Source of the DNA: Strongylocentrotus purpuratus
Taxonomy: Eukaryota; Echinodermata; Echinoidea; Camarodonta; Strongylocentrotidae
NCBI RefSeq assembly: GCF_000002235.5
Contig: NW_022145604.1
Coordinates: 32,564,908 to 32,628,907, forward strand
Reading direction: 5' to 3'
Length of the DNA stretch: 64,000 nucleotides
Within the stretch, counting starts at the first letter, position 1. Each line of letters begins with the position of its first letter. The translations under genes and the position numbers were made by a program. The notes under the pieces are model-generated. The model searched no databases. It saw only the letters and a list, made by a program, of their open reading frames with translations, and had not been told where the DNA came from. This document shows positions 34,971-47,391 of the stretch, piece by piece.

Positions 34971-35639
34971 GGTAATGGTGTAATTGGGCGACATGCATTG
35001 ATTAAAAATATATTCATTTCACCAGCTGGTATTTCTTATAACACTGAAAACGGTGACCGGCCAGGAAATATAACAATTTGGATATTCGCAATTGACATCA
35101 CATGGACCAATCACATCTCGGTTTCTGTCTAAGCTATCTAATATTACCGTTTGTCTAACAGTAAATGTATGTCGGGAAAAAAGAAACTTAATTTCTGAAA
35201 AGAGGTAGAGCACCGCACTGCAAAATTTCCTGAAGTTGTGTATTTTGCACGGCACTGCAGTCATCTACAGCTGCCTGCTAGCCCAGCTACACTAACAAAC
35301 ACACCTACGGAGAGTCAAAAATTCCCCGGGTTAGCTGATAGTGGAGCTTGACCGAGAATTCGATTCGCTCAGTTCAATAAAGCATCTTAAAGACGTTAGA
35401 AACTACCCGTCAATACTAAATGAAAATAAAACAAAAATTTCAGTAAGTATTTCTGCCAAATTGTTGAATTCCTTCCCAGTTTGTCACATTTCGAACCCGT
35501 TTTACAAAGCCTTTTTTCAATGACAAATTACAAATATCAGTTACAAATCTGCTGATAACCAATCAGAAGCAAGGATTTCAGTAGCTTAAAACAAAAACTG
35601 TAATTTGTCACTGATGACAAGTTTTGTGAAACGCCCTCC

Positions 35640-36060
35640 TGGTTGCTCGGTCAGAATACATATGTTTTGTCTAGCTGGAGATAAGATTGATCTTCTGAAC
35701 ATTTTTTTTCCATTTCATAAAGTCAGATGATAAAAGGTGAAAATGTGAAAGTTGATGACCGAAAAAAAGATTAAGCACAGAAAGATATTTGCACACCAAT
35801 TTACTTTGAGTGCACTACTTGAATATATGCCTATCGATTGTAAAAATTGCGACATATGTCTCATTTGACGTTTGACACGTGACGTCATACGGGTTTGCAG
35901 GCTATCCATGAATTGGTTTATTGTTGTATTACACGAATTGTCGCTTTGCCGATCTACGTGCATACTCTACTAACTTTCCCGTGTTTATATATAGGTAGGT
36001 CTACATTAGAAAAAAGGTTAGAATTTGTGATAAATATCAACATCAAATTTTTTTCCAAAA
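35640..36060 (+). repeat. Dispersed repeat, copy 1 (partner at 45190-45600)
   Basis: Shares long similarity with 45190-45600 (for example cgtgacgtcatacggg and aactttcccgtgtttata). Intergenic sequence duplicated in direct orientation. No recognisable coding content. Confidence 0.65.
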
Positions 36061-36139
36061 ATATTTATTCATCGGCTGGTACGCAACTCCATCTTTGTTT
36101 GGTTTTGCTGGTCAATGTAACGCAACAATACGTTTGTTT

Positions 36140-36845
36140 ACATTGTTAAGAATTTGGCGCCTCTAGACAACCCTTTTCCGAATGCGCTCTCTTTTGCACA
36201 CGAAACGCATATCACGCGATTGTGAGAGCGCGTACGAGCATGTGAAACCGTGTAATTCTCTCGTGGCTTTTGGTAGAGACAAGACCTGTTGATTGGGACA
36301 ATCAAATGTGACCTAGGCATAATGCCTTTGAAGTTATGACGCACGGTCGCCTTAAGACTGCACTAGGGCGCCCGTGGAATTCATGCAGCCGCCGCAATTT
36401 GTGTGGGTTTGGCAAAAGTTGATTTTAATTCATGAGACACTAGGGCAGCCGCATTTCAAACGCAAGGTCACCGTACGCTTGACGTATGGTCGCCGTGGAA
36501 CCGCTCTACGGCATGGCTACGGCGTGTCTAAATGCTCCGGCGAACCTAGAAATAAAAATAGTTATAACTCCGCGTTATAATCCCACGGCGACCCTAAGGC
36601 CACCGCAGATTCTCTGCGGCCGTCGAAAGTATCTCTCGGTTTCGGGGGCGTACGGCCGCCGTATCCTAGCCGTATATAGAGCAAATGTGACCTAGGCATT
36701 ACGAAAGGTCTACGAATGCTGATTTCGTACGGCCTTCTTAAGAAGATCTTACGAAATGGTCTGAAAATCGTTCGTATGGCGTTCGTAGCAGTTCGTAATT
36801 GCATTTGTGGCCGAAGCTTTAAGGAAACTTCCCTTTGAAGACTTT
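36140..36845. repeat. Unclassified MITE-like region
   Basis: The text caaatgtgacctaggcat occurs at about 36302 and 36684. Repeated cgttcgta and tacggcc motifs and an end resembling gcatttgtggccgaagctt suggest one or more small TIR elements. Borders cannot be fixed. Confidence 0.35.
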
Positions 36846-36849
36846 TCAT

Positions 36850-37383
36850 GTTTAGGGGAGCGAATGAAGGTTATGTCATAGTAAGGTATGCTACATGTTG
36901 GAATATCGTCAGAATTGTGTCAACCATGAGTCACCGATTTGATCCCTGACGTGTACCGTTCGTACCTAGCTTGAACCCAACTGGCTTCCTGTCATTGTTT
37001 CATTCCTATGTAGGATTGACTATACTCAAACCAGGAACTAACTTGTTCGTTATTTTACACTGTGTTTCTTCAGCTTTTTATAAATCGATGTTTTCAGCTT
37101 CGTTCGAACCTTTTTGGAATGATACTTGCTTCAATTATTAGAATTTCAAAGAGATTTGGTAAGACTGTCTTTCAAAGTTACCATAGCCCATGAAGATATG
37201 TTGCCAACTGATCGACATTTTATTAAATTGACGAACTTCTAGTGTAATAATTTTGGTGGAACGTCTACTCTATATTATGACTATAGTTGAGTCTGAGTTA
37301 TAGTATTCTGAAGGAATTCCTGCCGTGTTATCATGAATATAGATTGGTCTCAATTTTACTAACATGTCTCCCTTTTATTCCAG
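36850..37383 (+). other. 5' spacer of unit D
   Basis: Homologous to about 23220-23997 of unit B without the SINE. Ends in the acceptor of the 82-nt exon. Confidence 0.55.
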
Positions 37384-37465
37384 ATCCGAAATATTAACAG
37401 CAAAGAGGAATCTTCTAGGTGGACAACATGCATTCGAGTCCAACGAAAGATTTTACATGGTTTAT
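37384..37465 (+). other. Conserved 82-nt exon, unit D
   Basis: Acceptor cccttttattccag and donor gtaagt, as in unit B. Differs from the B exon at very few positions, with the same open frame reading to ESNERFYMVY. Confidence 0.65.
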
Positions 37466-38191
37466 GTAAGTTACCGTCGGATTATGGTGTACGATATACA
37501 CAGTCATGATAACGGTGTATAAATCTTTAAATCAACCATTAACTGATTATCACATTAAAACAAAAGTATTGCCTGATTGTTCTATGACTATAGCAGTTAA
37601 TTGTACTTGAATAAATTCATTAAAGCTAAAAACCAGTTATGGTTATGCAATTGCACAGTGAAAGAAACGTTGTGAAATCGATCAGAAAAGGTTGATCCTC
37701 TAGCATAGATGTAATGCAAGGTTCTGGAATCATCAAAATTATCAGAAATTTGGCCAAGTCTTCATAAAGTTAGAAGCACTGCACACAGAAAGATGTATAT
37801 CGGACCACACACACGTGCGCGACACGTGCATTTGTACCTCTCAACAGGCAAGAGATATACTAATTTACCAAATATGTCAATTAGTAGGCGGTTTCCCGTC
37901 AAAAATGTTATCGTCATGTAATATTCAAAACATATTCTTTCAAATGATTGTAAGAGCTTCCATTTCATTTTTTGAAATTGGGGCGTTTCCAATACTGGTC
38001 TTTACCTTTAAGAGGATGCTTGGCACATTTCATAAACATGACATGAAGAACAAAAAGAGGGACATCCTCTTTGGCATCATAGTCAGTTGTCAATTTGCCA
38101 AAAAGGCTGATTGGGAAGATTTGTGAGGACGTTTTCGAAAAGAGGATGTCTCTACTTTAATAGACTATGAACTTTGTTTCCAAATTTGACC

Positions 38192-38538
38192 TTAGAGAGC
38201 GTTTAAGATAAAATATGTTTCAAGGCCCACAATAGCTATAAACATGAATTTTCTGCATTATTTCTACCTTAAAATAATCCCTAATATAATTTCTAAATAT
38301 GCATTTTTAAATATTTGTGAAAAAAACGTTCTTAAACAGATCATCAAAAGTTACTTGTCAGGCATTTTATAGTGATTTCGGTCTTTTGATGATCTGTTTA
38401 AGAACGTTCTTTTCACAAATATTTAAAAATGCATTTTTAGAAATTATATCAGGGATTATTTTTTAGAAATAATGCAGAAAATTCATGTTTATAGCTATTG
38501 TGGGCCTTGAAACATATTTTATCTTAAACGCTCTCTAA
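38192..38538. repeat. 347-bp foldback repeat in unit D
   Basis: Arms of about 157 nt (38192-38350 and 38383-38538) are close reverse complements around a 32-nt spacer (ends ttagagagcgtttaagat and atcttaaacgctctctaa). Unit B at about 24430-24640 holds a diverged copy of the right arm only. Confidence 0.75.
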
Positions 38539-38539
38539 G

Positions 38540-39375
38540 GTGAATATGTGAAATTGGTATCTGTTTTATTGAGAGTTTGGATAGTTTTCGACCTTGATCG
38601 ACATGTATATTGGTGGTAAAATGTTGATATAAATCGCAAAGTTTATTGTATACTTTATTTAGAAAATGTATTAATGAACAGAGTGGTATGATAAGAAACA
38701 TCACGAATATGTTAAAATATATAGAGAAGGGAAATGCAACTATATCAACACAAGGCCTTCTGTCAGTTCTGCGTTTTTGTTTAAATGTTTTCAAAAAAGT
38801 ACATAAACATATACATAAATTAACAATTATTTCTTCATTATACATAATTATAAAGTATTCGGTACATTAAATATGATGAATACAAAGACAATTTTTTAAA
38901 TGAAAAAAGAAAAAATACAAAAAAACGCAGGAGACCGCCATCATGAACGGTAAACTCCTCTCTCTCTCTCTCTCTGTCTCTCTCCGTCTCTCTGGTTCAT
39001 TGCACCCTCCCCCTCCTCGTAGCCCGTACTTAGTCATTTCTTTCTTTCTCGCTCTCCATGGTGACGCAAAATGCTTTATGATTATAATCATAGATATAAA
39101 TTGTTTTTCACTATCAATATTGACTCGTCTGGTCATACGTTGGAGGTGTCGTGTTATAGTGGTTCATTAATTCACTCTACTCTTAAACGTTTTGGCAAGA
39201 CGACGATCCATATTTACAACCCTCTACCCAGGTGTAAATAGGTAACTGACGAATGGTGGGCTACTTTTTATTGGAGGGCCCACAGGAAGAGCAGTAATAA
39301 CCATGATCTCGTACTCTGGGTATATAAGGCCCAATTATTAATTTGTATCGTTATTTATTCATTTTCGATTTTCAG
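38540..39375 (+). promoter_or_regulatory. Upstream region of TRIM D with old SINE and TATA-like site
   Basis: A CT repeat, then the SINE from about 39146 with TATATAAG at 39321-39328 and a candidate acceptor tttcgattttcag ending at 39375. Parallel to the A, B and E units; the SINE's middle is partly deleted here. Confidence 0.5.
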
Positions 39376-39530
39376 GGCCAACTAGCACATTGCGTGAGGA
39401 GTACGGATCAGAAGAAATGTGATAATATTCATTCATCTTCAGACTGCCTCCTGACTTGTTCTTGATCTGCAGCAGATAGCATGTAGTGGTCGATGGCAGG
39501 AAGGAGAACTAACCGATTGTTGACACTCAT
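39376..39530 (+). other. Conserved leader block, unit D
   Basis: Same block as 25492-25640. The frame from the acceptor reads GQLAHCVRSTDQKKCDNIHS and stops soon after. Best read as a 5' untranslated exon. Confidence 0.5.
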
Positions 39531-39855
39531 CTTATTACACTAACTGACTTATTATAGCCATATCCATAAGGCTTCCTTTGGGACCGTGGACTGAAAACCT
39601 TAACAAGAACATCCCCTGTCCTATCCCATTGATTTAATCCTAGTTTTTCTGATCATTAACATGATTAAAGTTATGATGACTGAAGAAGTTTAGTCAACTA
39701 TAATAAAGCCATTGCCCACTGGAACTGGTGATATATGTATTAAACCTATGGGGGTGTGCATTATCGCTAGTTAACGGGTTAAATTTCTCAATTGATGTAC
39801 TATTGTTGTGTGCATTATGTATCATATCAGTGCATATTGAGATAAGAGAATTACA

Positions 39856-41746
39856 ATGTCGGAATTTGAACGCAAAGTTTCACGCAATTTGCAGTGCCCC
39901 GTTTGTTTCGAGCTGCTTAGTGACCCGAAGCAGTTATCGTGTACACATACTTTCTGTAAGAAATGCCTTAATGATATTCTTAAAAGTTCTTCACATACTT
40001 TTCTAACATGTCCCATCTGTCGAAGCGAAACATCTGTAAAGGGTGGCAATGTCTCGAATCTCAATACTAATGTTCCTCTTAAGTCTCTCATTGATGATGT
40101 GAGAAATAGCCAACAAGTCTGTGAAATTTGTGACTCAAACTCGAGAGCTATACATTTATGTTGTGAATGTGTTAAGAACATGTGTAACACATGCCTTGAG
40201 AATCACAACAAATGGCCGTCTCAAGTCAAGCATAGAGTTGTGAGAGTAGAAGACGTCAGAGAGGGAAAGGTGGTCCTGGAAAAAGAGATTTACTGCCAGG
40301 AACACAAAGTAGATAAACAAAAATACATATGTACTGATGTGTGTCACTTGTAAAAAGTTCATCTGCTTGAGATGTCGAATGTTGTACCATGACAAGAAAG
40401 GCCACACTGTTCAAGATGCTAAGGAATACAATGCTTCTACCAAGACACAAATTGAATCTCTACAAGCCCGAAGTAAAACGAAAGTAACAACTATCAAGAA
40501 TCACGTGACCTGTATCAAGAATCAGAAGAAGCGTGTCACCGATTACATTGCCTGCAGGAAAGCTGAACTCAACAAGCAGTTGGACACTCAGGAAGAGAAA
40601 TTGTGTAAAAGATTGGATGAGATGCAAGATATTGCTGAGAGGTTGATCGCAAGTATTGAGAGTGCGAGTGTGTTAGCGGGTAATAGCATAAAGGCTCCAT
40701 TGGAAGATAATACCATTGTTATTCGTAATACATTGTCTGGTGAGCTGAATAATGTACTAGACAGGGATGATCCAGAGAATAAGCTTGCTACGAATGTAGC
40801 TGACTGTACAGAGCAACTGATATGCACACCAAAATGTCAGGTGAACTTTAGTCAGCTGGAGAAGATAGCTTTCGGAATCGTTATGGTAGGGATCCTGACC
40901 ATCGTTGCATGTGTACTGTTCCCACCTAGCAATCGATCTGATAAGTTGAACATTGGTGAGGTTAGGGTAGTGAAATGTGTGTCAGTATGTGATGTAGAAC
41001 TCTCTAAGAAAGACTGCATGAATGGCATGGCTGCTTCACCCGATGGTAGGATGGCAGTGGGATCTATATTTCGAGGAATCGATATCTTCTCTGCTGATGG
41101 TCAGCTGCAGAAGACAGTGCTCAAGGATGTCAGGATCCTTGATGTAGGATACCTGTCTGATGGTTGGTATGTCGTACTGAATGACAACAGTGTTATCACA
41201 CTGTACACAGACGGGTCCGAGAAGCTGGATGTAACGTATGATACACTGAGTGAAGATGAAGGTGGGTTTGGTCATCTCACTGTAGACAGTAATGATCTGA
41301 TCTATGTCGGGTACACGAAAGCCGAGAAGATCCGGGTGTTCTCACCAGCAGGTGGGAAGACGATCAGGGAGATACCATACAAAGGTTACGTACCTTACCA
41401 GATCACTAGTTATAAGGACTTATTGATAACTGGAACACTTTATACAGTAAGAATAATTGACAAAGATGGCAGAGTAAAGCACAAGGCAGATAAATCATTT
41501 GCTTACGTATTCACTGCTCTGACTCAGAATAATTTGATACTGATCGCTTGGGTCAAGCATGATGATGGGCTGGTTAGTATCGATGAGTACACCATCGAGC
41601 TGAAATATGTCCAGACTCTCATCTCTGATCACAAGATTGAGAAGCCTGAGAGAAACTGGTACTATCTGAGCGAGTTCCGATCAGGAGAGATTGCTTTCTG
41701 TACTCCTGATAGACTCTATATATTTAAACTAACCACCACACCATGA
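39856..41746 (+). pseudogene. TRIM-like E3 ligase, copy D (frameshifted), with hydrophobic module
   Basis: Two frames: 39856-40353 (RING, B-box 1, start of B-box 2) and a +1 frame ending at 41746. Copy E has gatgtgtgtgtcacc where D has gatgtgtgtcact, so D lost one GT from a GT run near 40337-40344, just before the B-box 2 cysteines. Read through, it would be about 630 residues. Against A it lacks 18 coiled-coil residues and gains a segment between coiled coil and propeller (KIAFGIVMVGILTIVACVLF), a good membrane-span candidate. The propeller is complete and ends RLYIFKLTTTP. RING cysteines are intact. In B-box 1 CVKNMC replaces CGKNMC, with the metal ligands kept. A recent pseudogene, an allele or a sequencing error are possible. 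Confidence 0.85.
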
Positions 41747-41869
41747 CGTCCATGAATGATAGCAGTCCAGGATCAGGCGAATACACAATCATAAAAGATT
41801 GAACATTTTTCTCCTAACGTGATGTATTATGACTTTCAATTATTCTCTTGAAATAAATTATACATGATA

Positions 41870-41912
<43 letters not shown>

Positions 41913-42315
41913 CCTTGGCATCTGTCTGTCTCGAAATACAATAGAATATTGCGCTAGTTGTACTAATTCGTTTCTTGGTGCGCAGCTCATGGTGTGACTA
42001 AACAGTCCAATTCTAGAGAGGCAGGTCACGTTGCAGTTGCTGCAGACAAAAGTAATTTGTGGCTGTGCTGTCGAAGCCGTAACTAGCTACTGTCTTTGTT
42101 GTATTTTCTCCTCCCACTGTTCTACTCTCATCAGATCACTCATCTGTATATCTATCTTCACAAGTATATATAGAAAGTAGGCTATGTATAATACGTATAT
42201 ATAATATCAGATTTGTGTTAAATGAAATTAGCATAATAATTTAAATAAATAAATAAGAATTATAATAATAGTAATAATACATAACTAGAATTTAATTTGT
42301 CACGAGGACGAATAA
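41747..42315 (+). other. 3' flank of TRIM D
   Basis: Contains aaataaa near 41851, a (TA)n run at about 41873-41912 and, from about 42180, sequence homologous to 16590-16690 downstream of A. No gene. Confidence 0.5.
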
Positions 42316-44319
42316 GGTGGTCTGCCTTCAAGTTATATAGACATGTAAACAATGATGATGATGATGATCTTGATAGTAATGGTGATGACGATGATGATGA
42401 AGATCATGATCATGATGATGTTGATGATCATCATCAACAGACCATGATGACATCTGATTGAAAAAAATGGGGGAACATTTAGATAGCATATAGTCTCAGC
42501 TACAACATACTCAAAAATCAACATAATCCAAGCAGAAATAATGTCGATATTGCTCGCAGAAGATAGGAATGAAGATTCCAGATTTGAGAAAAAGTAATCT
42601 CCCTTAGGAATTACACGCAAAAAGTAATGGATCAAGTGAAAATAGGGTAATAATAAAGTAAATATGGCTGTTTATTACGCGATTTGCGATTATACGTGTT
42701 TTAATATTCAAAGGAGATGGTACAGTGAAAGGTCAAATGAAATTTTGAGTTCGGAGGCCATAATGATGACGTCATGAGTTAATTGAGGGTCAAATGAGAC
42801 ATGAAATCATATTTCCGACTCATACTTTATCAAGATATGAAAAAAAATTGGGCTCATCTTGCATCCTAAAGAGCTTCAATGGATTTTGTATAGGCATGTT
42901 TTTGCCCATATATGCTATGTATTACAAGAGCTCGCACGCGCGGACATTTACCTTGAACGGACGCTCATTTTGTTATTAATGGTCATAAAGAGATAAACAT
43001 GGTATCAAATTGTTCGGAATAAAATGGGTAATACTATGATAGACAAAAAAAAAGGAGATTCTAGGTTGCGTACGACCATTACTAATACAAACGTGCGCTC
43101 AAACGGAAAATGGAATTCTCAAATCCCACTTTGTAAGTGAAATATGAGCATGATCCCGGCATCTGATCGAAAAATAAAGGGCACACATGTGATAGCTTAT
43201 TGTCTCAGCTACAACATACTCAAAGCTCAGCGTAAACAAAGATAAAACGACGAAGATATTGCTCGCGAAAGACAGGAATGTAGAATCCAGTTTTGAGAAA
43301 AAGTCATGTCCCATAGAGAATACACGCAAAATGTGAAAAATTGACATGCCTCCTTTAATCGCAAAAATTAGCCATGATGCCATTGATAAAAATGAAATAT
43401 CGTGCCGACTGCATCTGTAGAAAATATTCTCAGGTAAAACATATCGAAATTTGAAAGAAAATTGATCCATATTTAAAGAGATACAATCAATTTTCTAAAA
43501 ATCTGCTGACCTCATAATATGCAAATTGAAATTTTGAGTTCGGAAGCCATTATAATGACGTCATGAGTTAATTGAGGGTCAAATGAGACATGAAATCATA
43601 TCTCCAACTCATAATCTATTTAAATATGAAAGAAATTGGGGGGTATCTATCCATTCTGAAGAGTTACAATGAATTTTGTATAGGCATGTTTTTGCACATG
43701 CATGTTATGTATTACAAGAGCTCGCACGCACGGATGCGTATCTTAACGGACGCTCATTCCGTTATTAATGGTCAGAAAAAGGTGAACATGATATCAAAAT
43801 GCTTGAAAAAATGTGCCAAATATGATGACAGAGAAAATTTGGCGATTCTACGTTGCAAAATGCAAGTACGCGCGAAAACGCGAACGCATGCGCGTGCGCG
43901 CGTTTTTTTGCAAAATGCTTAAAATGGCCTGAAACGTATGCAAAATTAATTTGGAACGAATTTGAGCATTTTAAAAATTTAATACGCGCGTACGTGTGCG
44001 TCGAGGTGCGTGCGCGGAATTTGTTGAAATTTTTAGTTGACCTTTGACCTGAAGTTGATGTATACTAAATATGGTTCATTTTTTATTACTCGTTATTGAG
44101 ATATGATAATGACCTGATTTTTACAAAATGGCGCCTGGATGACGTCACGATGACCCCATGAACTTGAAAAGGGTTTCGGGAACTTGATATTATAGGGCCT
44201 TATGACTAACAGAAATTTGAAGGAAAAGGAAAGTGTACGGAAGAAATAAAAATAAATAAAGAAATAAAGAAAGAAAATTCTAATGAAATCAATAGGTGAT
44301 CTGTCATCGACAGACCACC
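42316..44319. mobile_element. 2.0 kb TIR element with TAA flanks
   Basis: Ends ggtggtctg and cagaccacc are bounded by TAA (42313-42315; 44320-44322). The flanks match continuous sequence downstream of A near 16680, apart from about 30 extra bases on the left. Inside, a unit of roughly 0.8 kb is duplicated in tandem (ttcggaggccataatgatga at about 42752 and a near copy at about 43540; tctcagctacaacatactca at about 42493 and 43203). The right end is a hairpin, ggtgatctgtc-atc-gacagaccacc. The TAA duplication suits PIF/Harbinger; no transposase is seen. Confidence 0.65.
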
Positions 44320-44322
44320 TAA

Positions 44323-44485
44323 TTAATAAAGGTGAAAATTAAATGTAATTTATATACTTAAAACATTGGCCTATGCATCTTTTAAAATATGTTATACAAC
44401 GCCTACTAAGATTCTTGCAACCTCATTGGTCAATTATTGATCACATGACATGCGCTAAAAGTACCGTTGAACGGCATCATTCTCC
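44323..44485. other. End of unit D homology
   Basis: About 75 bases still match 16680-16760 downstream of A; homology stops near 44395. Confidence 0.5.
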
Positions 44486-44633
44486 AGCCGTGCAATTCCG
44501 TTTGATCCTTTCGCACCATTGCACACTGACGTCAACAATGTACAACGTACAACGATGTACAAAGTATATGGTGAGGTAATTGACGTCGCCGTGCAATGGT
44601 ACCAATGGATCAAACGAAATTGCACTCCGCATC
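44486..44633. repeat. Imperfect 148-bp hairpin repeat
   Basis: Left arm ccgtgcaattccgtttgatc and right arm gatcaaacgaaattgcac with matching flanks form an imperfect inverted repeat. A small foldback. Confidence 0.55.
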
Positions 44634-45189
44634 ACATTAAACATAAAGGTTGATACGCGCAGCACATGGTACGCGCATGGTTTGATGCCTGCTTAATAGC
44701 GCGCGCTCACTATCGGCAATTTCATCAATTGAAAACAAGCAAAAAAAATCGCTGAGATTAAGGCGTAGGAAAACTGTTTTAAGCCCGTTAACGTCCGAGG
44801 TGTTGTATAAAGCAAATAGTGAATTTAAGTTGAATACGATCACACCAATTTAGCTCCACTATCAACAACAAAAAAACGACAGTTAATTCATTAATAATAA
44901 CAATACACGGGCCGGCTGCATGGTTGTCTGTATTATGACCAACATGAAAATCAAGTTGCGTTTAATATTTTGAGTTGCGTTAAACGCAACTTTTTTATGC
45001 AAGAGGGTCCAGAACACATTAAACTATACACTAATATAAATCTGCACATCTCTATCTACATATACGATAAATCAAGAACCGCATCGATTTTTATCATTTA
45101 GGTCATTTAGGGAGGATCCCGAACCTAGTACACATGTAGTTCATAGAAACATGGTGATTTAATATAAGCGAATTCACGGATAGCCAGGG
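44634..45189. other. Intergenic, no feature recognised
   Basis: AT-rich. A short palindromic phrase with gcgttaaacgcaac lies near 44985. Nothing else supported. Confidence 0.4.
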
Positions 45190-45600
45190 AGCCCGTATGA
45201 GGTCACGTGTCAAAGGTCAAACGAGACACATTGCTGTTCTATAAAGAACTTGATATTCTTAACAGGTTTTATTTCGATTCCATCAAGTCAGATAAATACT
45301 GGGTAATAGTGGAAAGCCAATACAAAAAAAGACTGAGCAAAGGAAGATATTGCGTACCACTTTACCATGTGTGCACTATACGTGTAGATATGCCTATCGA
45401 TCGTTAACATTGCGATATAATATGTCTCATATCACCTTTGACACGTGACGTCATACGGGCTCGCTTACATGAAGTGGCGTATTGTGTTAGTACACGTATT
45501 ATCGCTTCGCCGAACTTTCCCGTGTTTATAGGTAGGCCTACATAAACAAAAAGCTTAGAATTTATGATCAATATCCACATCAAAAACTCAATTTTTATTC
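45190..45600 (+). repeat. Dispersed repeat, copy 2 (partner at 35640-36060)
   Basis: Same sequence family and orientation as 35640-36060, moderately diverged. Confidence 0.65.
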
Positions 45601-45707
45601 AAGAATTTAAAAAAATCGGATATTTGTTTCTTTATAATTATCATTATTAAGTATGTCTTTGGCATCATCTGTGCCTTGGAGTCGAAAAGCAAAACTGTAA
45701 CCCTCAT

Positions 45708-47115
45708 AGTCCGTGGGCCAGAGGGGGCTACCGTGCACCCCCCCCCCCTATGATCCTACTTCTTGGGTGTCATTTTGTTCATTGGGATCCATAATATCAG
45801 AAAAAAGATGTTCCCAAGAAAAAAAACTCATTTGGACACTGTTTTTTTGCTCCTTATTTGAAGATATGTAAAATGTCAGTTTTTCGTGTTTTGCACACTT
45901 TCTTAGGGTTTGTAAATTATGTGCTTACATTTTACCCTGTTTCTCAGCAGATATAACTCCAATCTCCACCAAATTTATAAAAGATCTTCGTAAACAATAC
46001 AACAATAGGTGGACACAATTATTTTATTTTATTTTAGTGTCTTCAATTGTTAATGACGTCATAAATTTGCATATATTTTGCTATGCAAATTTCTGCCTCA
46101 AAGCCTGTCAAAATCACCTGAAAGTTGTATTTTGTCTGCTATTATCATGAAATAAGTTTCAAACCCCCAAATTTGGTGTAAAATTATTCATTGATATGTT
46201 ATCTGATGTTTCCTGCAAAACAAATTAAGTCAACTATTGTTGACATTGTTTTTTACCATTATTTGTTATGTAAACATATCAGTTTTCCGTGTATTGTACA
46301 TTTTCTTAGGGTTTGTGAATTATGTGCTTACATTTTACCCTGTTTTTCAGCAGATATAAGTCAAACCTCTACCAAATTTATAAACGATCTTTGTAAACTA
46401 TACAATAATAGGTAGACAAAAGTATTTTGTTTTATTTTATTGTCTTCAATTGTTAATGACGTCATAAATTTGCATATATTTTGATATGCAAATTTCTGCC
46501 TCAAAACCTGTCAAAATCACCTAAAAGTTGTATTTTGTCTGCTATTATCATGAAATAAGTTTTCAAACCCCCTAATTTGGTGTAAAATTATTCATTGATA
46601 TTTTATCTGATGTTTCCTGCAAAAAAAAAATCAGTCAACTCATGTAGACATTGTTTTTTCCCATTATTTGTTATGTAAACAAATCAGTTTTCCGTGTATT
46701 GTACATTTTCTTATGGTTTGTGAGTGATGTGCTTACATTTTACCGTTTCTCAGCAGATATTTGTCTAACCTCCATCAAATTAACAAACAATCTTTGTAAA
46801 TCATACAACAACAGGAAGACAATATTATTTTAATTTATTTTATTGTCTTCAATTATTTAATGACGTCATAAAGCAAATTTCTGTCTCAAAACCTGTCATA
46901 ATCACCTAAAAGTTGTATTTTGTCTGCTATTATCATGAAATAAGTTTTCAAACCCCCTAATTTGGTGTAATATTATTCATTGATATTTTATCTGATGTTT
47001 CCCACAAATTTTGTTCAGTATCAGTCAACTCGTATCCCCACCCCCCCCCCCCTCCCCCATTCTCCCCGCATATTACGATTAATACATTCTGTATATATAA
47101 TGTACATTCAATTAA
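45708..47115 (+). repeat. Left long TIR with tandem units
   Basis: Contains about three units of roughly 370-390 bp (phrases ttgcatatattttg, aaaattattcattgatat and gtgcttacattttacc recur near 45900, 46300 and 46700), each with a tgacgtcat CRE-like palindrome; the third unit has a small deletion. Short frames here repeat with the unit and are not genes. Confidence 0.8.
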
Positions 47116-47391
47116 AGTTCCTGTTTAAAAAAACAAAAGCTCAACAAGCAGTATTTCAATTACTATTGGGGCTAGCCTGTTAACATCAAACTAAATCAAA
47201 TACAGTAATTTACCACATACATCATTGTTTCCTGTTATAGTATCAGCCTGAAGAGGGGGGATCAGACAAAGCAAACTTATTCAGCAGTTGGTCATTAATC
47301 CCAATATATGCTATAATATAGTTTTGTTGTTTATACAATGAACAAACGGGGTAAAATTTCACGAATTTCAACTGACTTGACACAATGAGCA
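47116..47391. other. Left internal spacer of the long-TIR element
   Basis: AT-rich. No clear promoter or splice site supports a specific start for the orphan gene, so 47392 is only the first convincing coding position. Confidence 0.4.

Noticed and set aside
34577..35132. Overlapping frames of about 150 residues on both strands
   Set aside because: Homopolymer composition lacks stops on both strands; nothing recognisable beyond Phe/Lys runs.
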